DNA of 64,000 nt from Candidatus Proelusimicrobium volucris (GCA_944324665.1 CALUXD010000002.1:478694-542693), one strand, 5' to 3'; shown: positions 8,849 to 18,366, numbered from the stretch's first letter. Numbers and translations are program-made. Notes: generated by a model from the sequence alone, not told the origin.

Positions 8849-10561
8849 TTACGCCGCTATTCCAAGTTTGGAAAATAATATATACAGCCCTACCACACAG
8901 CACACTATAGCTATGCTGACGGGTACGGCTTTCTTCCAAGGCGTCGTATCGACGATATGCCTGTCAAGACTATCCTCATATTCATGTTTGGAAGGATAAT
9001 AATGCCCCATTACCACCATAAACAAAGAACATATCACAAACAGTATCGCCAAAATGTGCAAGTAGTGTATGCTTGAAAACTCAAACAGAGGCTTTACAAA
9101 CCACATAGGCATAGCGTTGTATATCGCGCCCGCTACGCCTTTAAGTACCGTCGGATCAGCCATGCCGCCGGCCATAAACTCTTTAAATCCGCCCGACATC
9201 GCCGTAAGCTGCGTCGTGCCGTATACCAATATGAATATTGCCAATGTTATCTTGGCCGATATCGCAGGCGCCTTCTTGTTAAGCATGCCGATAAGCATTA
9301 AGGTTAGTATCGGCACATTGTAAAAACCGTTTACCGTCTGCAGATAGTCGAACAGGCCGTTTGGCGCATTGGCTATCATCGGCGCTACTATCATTGAAAA
9401 TATCGCCAATATCGCCGCCGCTATCTTGCCCTTGCTGACAAGTTCCTTCTCGCTTGCCTTCGGATTGATATATTCCTTATAAATATTAAGCGTAAACAAT
9501 GTGGATGTTGAATTTAAACCCGCATTGAAAGAGCTTAATATAGCCCCAAACAACACCGCCGCGAAAAAGCCCACCAAGAACCACGGCAACACTTCTTTTA
9601 CCAACATCGGATAAGCAAAATCGCTCATCTCCAAACCCGGCCCGAATATCTTAAACGCTATTATGCCGGGCAATATCAAAAATGCCGGCCCGAATAATTT
9701 AAGTATAGCCGCGTATAATATGCCTTTTTGGCCTTCCTTCAAGTCTTTCGCCGCCAAAGCGCGCTGTATTATCGTTTGGTTTGTACCCCAATAAAACAAG
9801 TTCACCAAAAACATTCCGGTAAACATCGTCGCAAACGGTACGGGATCACTGCTGCTGCCTATGGAGTTAAATTTTTCAGGCACCGATGTTACCAATACAT
9901 TTAACCCTTCAATCGGGTTGCCCCCGCCGATATACATCAAGCCGAAAAGCGGTATCATAAACCCGCCTATCAACAAGCCTATGCCGTTTATAGTATCGGC
10001 TATCGCCATAATCCTCAAGCCGCCGCTTAATGTGTAAATTATACCCAGTATGCCGATAGACCATACCACGATATAAATACCCTGCATCTTGGTTATCCCG
10101 AATGTGCCTTCCAAATCGAAAATACCGCTTAATCCTATCGCCCCCGAATACAAAACTATCGGCACGAATATCAGTACGTATCCGAAAAGGAAAAACCAGT
10201 TTACCACCTGCTTGGTAACATTATCGTATCTTTCGCCGATAAAATCGGGTATAGTCGCATACCCCTTTTTTAAATATCTCGGCAAAAAGAAAAACGCCAC
10301 TATTATCAAAGCCAGCGACGCCCCTACTTCCCAACCCATTACCGACATATTGTCCGTATAGCCTTGCCCGTTTAAACCTACCATTTGCTCCGTAGATAAA
10401 TTGGTAAGCATCAACGACGCCGCTATTACCCAGCCCGTCAGGCCTCTGCCCGCCAAAAAATAGCCCGTTTCGGTATGGGTGTTCACATTCCTAGTTTTGT
10501 AATAAGAAATGCCGTAGACCAACAATGTAAATGCCAAAAAAGATAAGACCGTAAGTAACAT
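8849..10561 (-). CDS. Sodium/solute symporter (SSS/SLC5 family), likely galactose uptake
   Basis: A 570-residue polytopic membrane protein with about 14 predicted helices. The N-terminal GYFLAGRGLTGWVIAASLML followed by T-N-L-S-T-E-Q is the SSS-family helix-1 region, and SLC5-type motifs continue through A-Y-P-M-L. Its architecture and operon position suggest a Na+/galactose or Na+/glucose symporter similar to vSGLT. The TTG at 10564 is too close to the GGAGG ribosome site; the ATG at 10561 has the right spacing. First gene of the gal operon, directly behind the palindrome-containing promoter. Substrate is an inference from context. Confidence 0.88.
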   Translation of the reverse strand: MLLTVLSFLAFTLLVYGISYYKTRNVNTHTETGYFLAGRGLTGWVIAASLMLTNLSTEQMVGLNGQGYTDNMSVMGWEVGASLALIIVAFFFLPRYLKKGYATIPDFIGERYDNVTKQVVNWFFLFGYVLIFVPIVLYSGAIGLSGIFDLEGTFGITKMQGIYIVVWSIGILGIIYTLSGGLRIMAIADTINGIGLLIGGFMIPLFGLMYIGGGNPIEGLNVLVTSVPEKFNSIGSSSDPVPFATMFTGMFLVNLFYWGTNQTIIQRALAAKDLKEGQKGILYAAILKLFGPAFLILPGIIAFKIFGPGLEMSDFAYPMLVKEVLPWFLVGFFAAVLFGAILSSFNAGLNSTSTLFTLNIYKEYINPKASEKELVSKGKIAAAILAIFSMIVAPMIANAPNGLFDYLQTVNGFYNVPILTLMLIGMLNKKAPAISAKITLAIFILVYGTTQLTAMSGGFKEFMAGGMADPTVLKGVAGAIYNAMPMWFVKPLFEFSSIHYLHILAILFVICSLFMVVMGHYYPSKHEYEDSLDRHIVDTTPWKKAVPVSIAIVCCVVGLYILFSKLGIAA

Positions 10562-10596
10562 CAAAACCTCCGTTTAAAGATGAAATGACTACACCT

Positions 10597-10633
10597 ACAT
10601 TTCAAATGTAACATTTATGTTCTACCTTGTAAA
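10597..10633 (-). promoter_or_regulatory. Galactose operon promoter with overlapping palindromic operator
   Basis: Minus-strand -35 TTTACA (10628-10633), 17-base spacer and -10 TACATT (10605-10610). The perfect palindrome ACATTT-C-AAATGT (10597-10609) covers the -10 box and start site, which is where a repressor site would be expected. No regulator gene lies next to the operon. Confidence 0.5.
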
Positions 10634-10660
10634 GAATCTTTTGCATTGATAAAAATACAC

Positions 10661-10696
10661 AAAAAAACGGCGGGCCCACTTATTGGCGCCCGCCGC
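10661..10696 (-). terminator. Terminator of the 2029-residue gene
   Basis: On the minus strand CGGCGGGC pairs with GCCCGCCG around a 12-base loop, followed by seven Ts. It begins about 20 bases after the stop codon. Confidence 0.85.
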
Positions 10697-10717
10697 TTAT
10701 ATAGCCTTTCTTTACTC

Positions 10718-13700
10718 CTAGTTGGGAAGAGGATTGTTCAAATCGGTAGTGGGAGGTTCCTCCCCTTTATCCTTACCGCCCTTTATCTTATCCTTATACA
10801 AGCCCACCACATAGTCCGAAGCCTCCTTAAACTCCTGCTTGATAAATTTGTACAAGGTTGAATTATCCAACATTTTATTGGTCGCTATCATACTGGCAAC
10901 CAACATTGCCAGCGAGGCCATTACCCTAGCATAGGGAACATTTAGCCAATCGTTCAGATAGGTTATCGGCATGGATAACCCAACCGCTATGGGCATGGTA
11001 AAACTCATTCCTTGCGATATTTGGCTTTGCAGTTCGGGGTGTTTCCTTATGATATAAGCGAACATCTGCGAAAAGTAATTACCCATGCCTATACTGGCTA
11101 TCACGCCGCTCGATACTATCAGCGAAGGAATATCCGCCATTATACCAGCCAATATCCCCGCCGTACCAAGACCGGAAAGCGAAGAATACACCAAATATGA
11201 CGTACCGGAAGATATCCTGGTAGTCGTTATATTTCCGAGCAATCTGCCGAACATTAACGAACCATACAGAACCCCTATCACCATTACCGTAGCCATATCG
11301 CCGTCGGGTATTATCTGATACAAAGTCGAGGAAAACGCACTGGATACCGAAAGTTCATGCGCCGTCGCCAAAGACATTCCCACCACTACACTCATAACAC
11401 CTTCTTTATGGAGCATAATGTCAAACACTTCTTTTATGTCCTGCCAATAGCTCTTTTTGTTTTCCTGCTTGGCGCTTTCCGCGGCTATCGCGGCGGCTTC
11501 AGTTTCGTCTCCCGCTGAGGCCATTTGGTATACATCGTTCTTAATGTGGTCTATTATAATATTGTCCCTTAAATTAGTACGGTGCACTCTATATCCAGCG
11601 TATGCGCTGTACGCCGCATATAACGGCAAGGATACGTCCCAGCCGAAATTAAAGTCCATCCCAAAAGCCCGTCCCGCATAGTTTAACGCCGAAGGCGCAA
11701 CCAAAAACGCCATCGTACCGATATTCTTGTTTATAAAACTGCGGTTATAGAACAAAATATCTTCCATCGAGAAATCACTCCCGCCTGAAAACAGTTTTTT
11801 GAATTTTTCAATTAAAATATCGGTCGTAACTTTAAGCGCCTCGGAAAAGTTCTGTTCCTCTTTTTTCTTATCCTTGGCAATCGGCATCGCGCCCCTGTTC
11901 ATATTTATCAGGGAGTTGCCCAAGACGTTTCTTATATTTATCGAAAATCCCAAAGCGAACAATGCCAAACCGAGCGATATATTCCTAAGCAATGTCGGCT
12001 CCATTGCGTAAGAATAGCCATAAAAGCCGAATATCGCCGGTACAACTGCCGCAAGCATGGATATTACTATCGATACTTTAAACATCGCCACTTCGCCGAA
12101 TTTCTTTACCAAAGGATTTAACATCGGCGAGAGCAGCCCCGGCAGATAGTTTACCACGTACATCAAATTAGTGGCGAAGGCCTCGCTTACTCCCAAAGAT
12201 TCCGGCAATACGGGGCCCAAAGTTTTGCCCAAGCTGGGGTTAATGTAAAAACCTTCCTTTGTGATGACATCGGCCTTATTGTGATTTTGCATTACTTCAA
12301 TAGGCAGAACATTCTTTGACTGTTCCAATACTTTCAGTAATGTGCCGCGTTGATTTTTTGGTATTCTTACCACGACGGTAGACCCCAAAGAACTCGGCAT
12401 TGCCGACTTGTTCGACATCACCCCGACATTGCCCGAAGGCATCAAAACCAATTTGTCGCCTTGTTTAAGGAAGTTGGCATCCGTTATCACTTTTATGGGC
12501 AATTCTTCCTTGCCATCGGCATTGTAGAGCGGAACGGTAACGGTTTTGGAGGGCTCTATACCGTACTGCCACAATTTTATAGTTATATTTTCTTTTGCGT
12601 CTTTAAGAGCTTGAGCGAACTTTATAAGGCTCTTATTTTCCGTCTTAAGCCTCAAATAGAAGTTGGACATCGTCCTGGGTTTCTTGCCAAACTCCCTAAG
12701 CTCCGCGGTATTATTGTTGAAAACTATATTTGTATATCCGTTTGTATCGAAATCCTCGTGGAAGGAAAGCGACACCGGCAAGACCATATCGCGCCCAGCG
12801 CCGTTTATAACGCTTACGGTATAGCTCTTTCCTTCAAGAGAAACATCAAAATTGCGCCGCCCCGCCGCGGCTTGAGCCTCGCTAGAAAAAGCGATATTGT
12901 CCGCTTCCAGAAAATTCAGCCCTTTATTAAATGACATATAGTCATTTAAGTCGGAAGTCAGCTTCTCGGAGAAATTCCCCCCTTTGCCGTCTATCTTGCG
13001 GTAAAACATAGATACAAGGGAATATTCGCCGGCTTTTCTCAAAGCGCTGAATACGATTACCAATTCCTCTCCGTCATCGCCTTTTATTCTGTATGTAAGT
13101 TTTTCAGGGAAGCCGGCTTCCTGGGAAACTGGCGCATATTCCCGCAGTATGGAGGGCAGCTTAAGCAAATCGCCTTTGCTTATATACTTTTCGCCATTAT
13201 ATTTCCGCCCGTCTTTAAGCCTGTCATCGGAATGTTTAAAAATTATCTTGGTCAAGCCGAAATTGGAGAACGTCCCTCTAAGCCTTTTAAGCTCAGGGCC
13301 CTGTACTACAAGATCCCCTTTTCTGTTAGTAGCCGCATGGCCGTGCAATATCTTAAAAGTAAAGTTATCTACTTTTATCTCCGCCATCAGCTTGGAGGCT
13401 TTGCCCTTCGGATTGGCTTTTACTTCGTCCCAAGCCGCGGAGAGGGCTTTTTCCTCCCCTATTTTCTGCTGGGAGGCCGCTCTCCTTGCCCGTTCGTCCG
13501 CATAATAGGGACGCGTCCTATAAGATGATGTCGAAGATGTTAAATGCGGTATGGCGGGTATCTCGTAGACGTATTTATCCGTTCCGAAAACGCGGGAGAC
13601 ATCGTCGTATCCACCGGGCCAGACAAAATCCCACCCGCCAAGCGCGGCGGCTTTCCTGCTTAATTCCCACGAAAAATTATTATCGCCGTAAACTTTAAAT

Positions 13701-16700
13701 TCGCTTGAGGCGGGAGAATCAAAAAGTTTAACTCCAAAAGATTTTGCCGGGCTTATATTTATATTCAGCAGGCGCCTGTCAAAATAACCATACAAATCTT
13801 TTGCAAACATCAATCCCATTCCCGCCGCGCCCGCTAAGGAATAACCGGCTTTGGAAACATTGCCCAACAGCCCCTTTATACTGAAATCGTTTATAAGATT
13901 ACCGCCGGGCAGCGGCACCCCGCGGAAAAATTCAAATATCTTGGGGTCTATTACGCTTACCGGCTGGACTTTCGGCATAACGGGCATAAGGGGAGTGTTA
14001 GCTCTTGCGGTGCCAAAACTCAGCGTTTTGCCCAAATTCAAACCCTTCTCCGTATTCAGCACCCATTCGGTACCGGCCGTTAAATTCCTGCCAAAAGCGC
14101 CGACTTGCGGCACCGTCGTCGCTACATTATAATTGAATATAAGAGCCGTACCTAATACCGTCGCCCTGTTGTTTATGAATTTAAGGAAATCCGCCGCAGG
14201 CTTCATCTTATGCGCGGAAAGGAAATTGTAAAATTTGTTCACGGGCGTTTTATCGGAAGCGCCGCCAAAGAGTTTAAAGCCTTTCGTATAATTGGGATTG
14301 TACGGAGTGGTAATTCCCAAAGCCTCGGCTATCGTTATGCCTCTTTCGGTTTCCAACGCGGCGATGCCCAAGGTTCCGTCTCCTGAAGGTGCCCAAAAGT
14401 TCTGCCACGGCTTGAGTATATTCTTATTCCACCAGCCAGCGGCTTTATAATCCGCTCTGGCGGAATTTAAACTCTTAAGGGCTGAAGAAAACGTTTCGCC
14501 CGCATTTAAATATCCCAGTTCGCCGGCAGTGTAGAGCGGAGCGGAAGGCACCGTCTTTAAATCCGAAGCCAAAGATTTTATTTCCTTGCCTAAAACCTCA
14601 ATTTCCGAGGCCGCCCCGCCCTCGGCTTTAAGCGAGGCTAGCTTGGATAGTTTTGAATTATATATATTTACGTTTGAATTATAGTCCTTAACTTTTTGAA
14701 GATAAGCCGCGTTTTTGCTTTCCACCGAAGAACCGTATGCTCTGGCTTTTTTAACTAAATTTATCTGAGCCTGCTTAGCCTTATATTCCGCCGTAGCCAA
14801 TTTCGCTTTTGTCACTTGCCTTTGAGTGGGATTGGCGCTGTTTCTCACCGCCATAACAGCTTTTTTGCGGCTGTCATATAAAGATGCCAGTTGCTTATTG
14901 TTAAAATAATTTTCCAACTTTATCGCCTGACGGCTCTCGTTAGTCCCCACACCTGCAGCCGCGGCCGCACCTTTAACCTGTAAAGAAGAGCCTTTTATTC
15001 TCCCGCTCAAACGCAGCATATTGTTGCGCGCGGATATGTATTTGCCCATCTTCGCGTAATTGGCCCTGATATAAGATATCCTCTTCGCGCTGTCGGCTAT
15101 GCGCCCCGCTTTTACCGCGGTATATGTGGATTTACTCAAAGCAAAAGCCTTCCCGCCCAGTTTTGCAAGCGCAACCGTTCCCCAGATAAGGAGTAATATA
15201 TCTCCCGCGAAGGCGGCGTTGTCTAAATAGTCAAACCTCTTGTTGCGCGCTTTCCTTGCCGCAAGCTGATTAGGGGTTATTACGGCGCCGGAATTAAGTT
15301 TCCCTTTTATCGCGGGATACTTGGCCAGCAAATCTTTGTCTATATCGTATTCCTGCAAAGCGGTTATGTCGCCTAAAGTCAAATTGGCAAAAGCCGCCGC
15401 CATATTCCCGGCAGCTTCCGCGCTCAGCCCCGATTTGCCGCTTATCAAAGCCCCGGCCAAAAACGGTTTTATGCCGCCTTCCAGCCCTTTATCCGCGCCG
15501 TATTCCTTAAGTATCGCCAAAGCCTCCTTACCGCCGTCCTCGGCAAGTAAAAGAGCGATGTCGGTAAAGGAGTTGCCGTAAAGATAATCGCCACTGTACT
15601 GGGTTTGGTAAGAGGCTTTGCCCAAAAATTGTCCGCCCGCCGTGCGCGCTTTTGAAGAGTATAAAGTTAAATTCAGATATTCGCCGAAACTTGCCCCTTC
15701 CTTTTCCTTTAATGTATAGCGGGAGAGCATCTCTCTTAAAGAAGAATATTCTTCCGCCGCCAACAGGGCGGAAAATCCGTTGCTAAGTATTTGCCCAAAG
15801 CCAGCTCCGCTCTCCGAGGCGTATATCACGCGTTTGACGGCCTTTGCGTAACGGCCGCCGTCTTTGGCCGAAACATAAGAACCGATAATTATCGTGTCTA
15901 TAATATCGCCCAGCAGTACTGCGGCAATCTTTTTTTCTTTTTTCCCGCTGGTTATGCCAAGTTTAAGCGAGTTTAGATTTTGCTTTTCCAAACGGGAAAC
16001 AGCATAATTGTATATATTCTCTTTTTCGGCGGCGGTCATAACCGCTTTGCCGCCTATTTTAAGATGGATAAGGTAGCGCAAAACGTTTGAGGATAAATTT
16101 TCCGCGCCGACGGCTTCTATATACTTGCGCAGAACTTTATAAGCAGAAGCGTCAACCTTAGTTTTATTTGCCTTTCGCCAAGCTATCTCTTCTTTTGCCT
16201 CTTTTTGATATTGGGCATAATAATCTTTAAGGGGATATCCCTCTTTCAATTTGGCCGAGGCGGCATCCAGAGGGCTTTTATACGGTATTGCGCTTAGCGA
16301 AGGATTCTTTTTTAGATATTCCCGCGCCGCTTCATCTATTATTGTATTGTAAAATTTTTCATATTCCTTTAAAGGCATTACCCTGGGAGTAATAAAATAA
16401 GCCGCCAAATAGGCCATCAAATCGTTTTCAAGGTTTTTTATATCCTTTGCGCCCACCCTTTTTACGTACATAGGGCTCATTGATCCGTATTTAGTTTTCC
16501 CCGTCTTTATCAGCGCGGCGAGTTTGGCGCGGCTTTTATTGGAATCCAAAGACTTTAAAATTAAATCGGTTTCCCTGTTAAGGGAGGCTTCATAAATGTT
16601 GCCTTCTTCTCCTTTCAAGAATAAATCTTCCAATTTGGCATCAAAATCCGACAAAACGGCCGCGTCGAAGCCGACATAAGGCAAAGATTCATCCCATTGG

Positions 16701-16807
16701 GAAAAATCAACTCCAGCGAAAGCCGCCGTATTACATTCAAAAAGAATAGTAAAAGACAAAACTATCGAAATAATTTTTACGCCCAAAGAAGAAAGAATCT
16801 TTTTCAT
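10718..16807 (-). CDS. Giant secreted protein fused to a C-terminal MFS-like membrane module
   Basis: A 2029-residue protein I cannot assign to a named family. A signal peptide with basic start and hydrophobic core ends near A-A-F-A (residue 31). Residues ~32-1530 are a long, mostly soluble region rich in Ala/Lys/Ser with helical and coiled stretches, one hydrophobic patch near 530, and later beta-rich parts. From about 1540 to 1985 there are roughly ten hydrophobic segments in two blocks with a charged linker, resembling the two halves of a major facilitator transporter (for example VIGVLYGSLMFGRLLGNI in the second half). The tail is Lys/Glu/Pro-rich. It has its own long leader and terminator and no operon partner. 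If exported, the large domain would be periplasmic and the C-terminal module would sit in the inner membrane. Function unknown. Confidence 0.85.
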   Translation of the reverse strand: MKKILSSLGVKIISIVLSFTILFECNTAAFAGVDFSQWDESLPYVGFDAAVLSDFDAKLEDLFLKGEEGNIYEASLNRETDLILKSLDSNKSRAKLAALIKTGKTKYGSMSPMYVKRVGAKDIKNLENDLMAYLAAYFITPRVMPLKEYEKFYNTIIDEAAREYLKKNPSLSAIPYKSPLDAASAKLKEGYPLKDYYAQYQKEAKEEIAWRKANKTKVDASAYKVLRKYIEAVGAENLSSNVLRYLIHLKIGGKAVMTAAEKENIYNYAVSRLEKQNLNSLKLGITSGKKEKKIAAVLLGDIIDTIIIGSYVSAKDGGRYAKAVKRVIYASESGAGFGQILSNGFSALLAAEEYSSLREMLSRYTLKEKEGASFGEYLNLTLYSSKARTAGGQFLGKASYQTQYSGDYLYGNSFTDIALLLAEDGGKEALAILKEYGADKGLEGGIKPFLAGALISGKSGLSAEAAGNMAAAFANLTLGDITALQEYDIDKDLLAKYPAIKGKLNSGAVITPNQLAARKARNKRFDYLDNAAFAGDILLLIWGTVALAKLGGKAFALSKSTYTAVKAGRIADSAKRISYIRANYAKMGKYISARNNMLRLSGRIKGSSLQVKGAAAAAGVGTNESRQAIKLENYFNNKQLASLYDSRKKAVMAVRNSANPTQRQVTKAKLATAEYKAKQAQINLVKKARAYGSSVESKNAAYLQKVKDYNSNVNIYNSKLSKLASLKAEGGAASEIEVLGKEIKSLASDLKTVPSAPLYTAGELGYLNAGETFSSALKSLNSARADYKAAGWWNKNILKPWQNFWAPSGDGTLGIAALETERGITIAEALGITTPYNPNYTKGFKLFGGASDKTPVNKFYNFLSAHKMKPAADFLKFINNRATVLGTALIFNYNVATTVPQVGAFGRNLTAGTEWVLNTEKGLNLGKTLSFGTARANTPLMPVMPKVQPVSVIDPKIFEFFRGVPLPGGNLINDFSIKGLLGNVSKAGYSLAGAAGMGLMFAKDLYGYFDRRLLNINISPAKSFGVKLFDSPASSEFKVYGDNNFSWELSRKAAALGGWDFVWPGGYDDVSRVFGTDKYVYEIPAIPHLTSSTSSYRTRPYYADERARRAASQQKIGEEKALSAAWDEVKANPKGKASKLMAEIKVDNFTFKILHGHAATNRKGDLVVQGPELKRLRGTFSNFGLTKIIFKHSDDRLKDGRKYNGEKYISKGDLLKLPSILREYAPVSQEAGFPEKLTYRIKGDDGEELVIVFSALRKAGEYSLVSMFYRKIDGKGGNFSEKLTSDLNDYMSFNKGLNFLEADNIAFSSEAQAAAGRRNFDVSLEGKSYTVSVINGAGRDMVLPVSLSFHEDFDTNGYTNIVFNNNTAELREFGKKPRTMSNFYLRLKTENKSLIKFAQALKDAKENITIKLWQYGIEPSKTVTVPLYNADGKEELPIKVITDANFLKQGDKLVLMPSGNVGVMSNKSAMPSSLGSTVVVRIPKNQRGTLLKVLEQSKNVLPIEVMQNHNKADVITKEGFYINPSLGKTLGPVLPESLGVSEAFATNLMYVVNYLPGLLSPMLNPLVKKFGEVAMFKVSIVISMLAAVVPAIFGFYGYSYAMEPTLLRNISLGLALFALGFSINIRNVLGNSLINMNRGAMPIAKDKKKEEQNFSEALKVTTDILIEKFKKLFSGGSDFSMEDILFYNRSFINKNIGTMAFLVAPSALNYAGRAFGMDFNFGWDVSLPLYAAYSAYAGYRVHRTNLRDNIIIDHIKNDVYQMASAGDETEAAAIAAESAKQENKKSYWQDIKEVFDIMLHKEGVMSVVVGMSLATAHELSVSSAFSSTLYQIIPDGDMATVMVIGVLYGSLMFGRLLGNITTTRISSGTSYLVYSSLSGLGTAGILAGIMADIPSLIVSSGVIASIGMGNYFSQMFAYIIRKHPELQSQISQGMSFTMPIAVGLSMPITYLNDWLNVPYARVMASLAMLVASMIATNKMLDNSTLYKFIKQEFKEASDYVVGLYKDKIKGGKDKGEEPPTTDLNNPLPN

Positions 16808-16875
16808 TTATTATCTACCGTTTAATTCCCGTTGGTCTTAGAGAAACCTTTCCTTTTTATTTTATTGCCTTAAGA

Positions 16876-16908
16876 CCAAAAAAAAGGCGTCTAAATATTT
16901 TTAGGCAC
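16876..16908 (-). terminator. Attenuator-like terminator inside the leader of the 2029-residue gene
   Basis: On the minus strand AAAGGTGCCTAAA, loop AATA and TTTAGACGCCTTT form a 13-bp stem with one mismatch and one wobble, followed by a run of Ts (eight in all). It lies about 70 bases before the ATG and inside the predicted 5' leader, so it would stop transcription unless antiterminated. Alternatively it ends a separate small RNA. Confidence 0.7.
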
Positions 16909-16935
16909 CTTTTCCGAAATCCGATTTTATTTTTA

Positions 16936-17094
16936 TGCAGGGACACGCTTCCCTGCCGCGGCCTGCAGCACTCCCACAAGGGAGCTGCCCTGCGAATACC
17001 AAACGCTTAAAGCGGGCCCTGCTTTTGCAAGCCCAGGCGCCTCCTTCGCTTATGTTCATTAAATAATTCATAAACATCTTTGGTATCCTTTCGC
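16936..17094 (-). ncRNA. Candidate structured 5' leader or small RNA
   Basis: Read on the minus strand, this segment folds into several strong helices. A closing stem joins GCGA/ATACC (17094-17082) with GGTATTCGC (17000-16992). A hairpin ATGTTTAT/ATGAACAT lies inside it, then AAGCG/CGCTT with an inner GGGC..GCCC stem and AAAA loop. Outside it are GCAGCTCCC/GGGA-GT-GCTGC (16989-16966) and GCAGGGA/TCCCTGC (16955-16936). A terminator follows. I compared it by eye with tmRNA, RNase P, SRP, 6S and common riboswitch cores and saw no match. Its GC content is far above the flanking AT-rich DNA. Confidence 0.55.
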
Positions 17095-17138
17095 TAAAAT
17101 ATATAAATTACAAAAACAGTCAAACTTCTTATATATAA

Positions 17139-17210
17139 ATTTTATTCTTTTTTCGAGTTATCCCTCAAGCAAATTTTAGGCCCATTCTTAGCTGGGTCTT
17201 AAGTCCTAAG
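17139..17210 (-). promoter_or_regulatory. Promoter of the 2029-residue gene with the shared GGnCTAAAGACC element
   Basis: Minus strand: element TTAGGACTTAAGACCCA (17209-17193), second half-site near 17184-17174, -35 TTGAGG (17168-17163), 18-base spacer, -10 TAAAAT (17144-17139). Transcription from here would give a leader of about 325 bases containing the structured RNA and the attenuator-like terminator. The same arrangement occurs before the genes at 35128, 47098, 48211 and 52161. Confidence 0.6.
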
Positions 17211-17326
17211 GAAAGTTTTCACGCCTATATTTTGCCTATACAAAAGTTCTTTTAAACCGGCGCGATTTTTTTGCATTTAACAATAATCGTGAAAATCAAA
17301 ATTCTATATTTATAAAAATACAGCCC

Positions 17327-17356
17327 ATTAAAAAGCCCCGGTTACCCGGGGCTTTA
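17327..17356 (-). terminator. Terminator of the GGGtGRT gene
   Basis: Minus strand: AGCCCCGG, loop GTAA, CCGGGGCT, then TTTTAAT, 12 bases after the stop codon. Between it and the promoter at 17139-17210 I see only AT-rich sequence. Confidence 0.85.
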
Positions 17357-17367
17357 AATTTGCTTCT

Positions 17368-18366
17368 TTATTTTGAGGCTTCTTCTATCGCTACCGCTAC
17401 CGCGACGCTTGCGCCTACCATCGGGTTGTTGCCCATACCGATGAGACCCATCATCTCTACGTGTGCGGGAACCGAAGAAGAACCAGCGAACTGTGCGTCA
17501 CCGTGCATGCGGCCCATGGTGTCGGTCATACCGTAAGAAGCAGGACCCGCGGCCATATTGTCGGGGTGCAACGTTCTGCCGGTACCGCCGCCGGAAGCCA
17601 CGGAGAAATATTTCTTGCCGTGTTCGGTCGCCCATTTCTTATAGGTGCCGGCTACCGGGTGCTGGAAGCGTGTCGGGTTGGTGGAGTTGCCGGTAATGGA
17701 AACGTCCACGTCCTCGTGCCTCATTATGGCGACGCCTTCGTTTACGTCGTCGGCGCCATAGCATTTGACTTTGGCTTTATCGCCGTCGGAGAAAGCCTTC
17801 TCGCTTACTATATTAAGTTTGCCCGTATAGTAATCGTAAGAGGTTTCTACATACGTGAACCCGTTGATGCGGGATATAATATAAGCCGCGTCTTTGCCAA
17901 GACCGTTCAAAATAACTTTAAGAGGCTCTTTTCTTACTTTATTGGCCGTTCTGGCAATACCGATTGCGCCTTCCGCCGCGGCGAAAGATTCATGCCCCGC
18001 CAAGAAGCAGAAGCATTTCGTGTTTTCGCGCAACAGCATGGCAGCCAAATTGCCGTGGCCAAGGCCTACTTCGCGCTGATCGGCTACGGAGCCGGGTACG
18101 CAGAAGCTCTGCAAGCCTACGCCGATTTTTTCGGCCGCTTCAGCCGCGGTTTTTACCCCGCTCTTTATCGCTATCGCCGCGCCGACAGTATAGGCCCAGA
18201 CGGCGTTTTCAAAAGCGATGGGCTGTATGCCTTTTACTATCTTTTCTACGTCTATGCCTTTATCGTCGCAGATCTTTTTTGCGTCTTCCAAGGAGGCAAT
18301 GCCGTTCTCTTTCAAGGCGGCGTTTATTTTGTCTATTCTTCTTTCATAACCTTCAAATGTAATCAT
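17368..18366 (-). CDS. GGGtGRT family protein
   Basis: A 332-residue protein of the family named after its glycine-rich GGGTGRT motif, here near residue 257 followed by LHPDN. No signal peptide or membrane segment. Other conserved-looking stretches are F-C-V-P-G-S-V-A-D-Q-R, CFLAGHESFAAAEGA and TGNSTNPTRFQHP. The biochemical function of this family is not established. Here, as in several anaerobes, it directly follows a NifU-like scaffold gene (20-base gap), which suggests a shared Fe-S or metal-related role; that is inference. A 325-codon open frame lies antisense to it but is a shadow of its codon usage. Confidence 0.9.
   Translation of the reverse strand: MITFEGYERRIDKINAALKENGIASLEDAKKICDDKGIDVEKIVKGIQPIAFENAVWAYTVGAAIAIKSGVKTAAEAAEKIGVGLQSFCVPGSVADQREVGLGHGNLAAMLLRENTKCFCFLAGHESFAAAEGAIGIARTANKVRKEPLKVILNGLGKDAAYIISRINGFTYVETSYDYYTGKLNIVSEKAFSDGDKAKVKCYGADDVNEGVAIMRHEDVDVSITGNSTNPTRFQHPVAGTYKKWATEHGKKYFSVASGGGTGRTLHPDNMAAGPASYGMTDTMGRMHGDAQFAGSSSVPAHVEMMGLIGMGNNPMVGASVAVAVAIEEASK

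Noticed and set aside
16936-17094. tmRNA, RNase P RNA, SRP RNA or 6S RNA
   Set aside because: None of the conserved cores (tag region with 3' TTCGA arm, GAGGAAAGTCC, GGAAGCAGC-type SRP loop, closing stem of 6S) can be found on either strand.
17161-17210. Possible sigma-54 promoter (GG-N10-GC) in the 17.2 kb element
   Set aside because: Only this one of the five sites has that spacing. The others instead share TTGnnn and TAnAAT boxes at 17-18 bases, so a sigma-70-type promoter explains all five.
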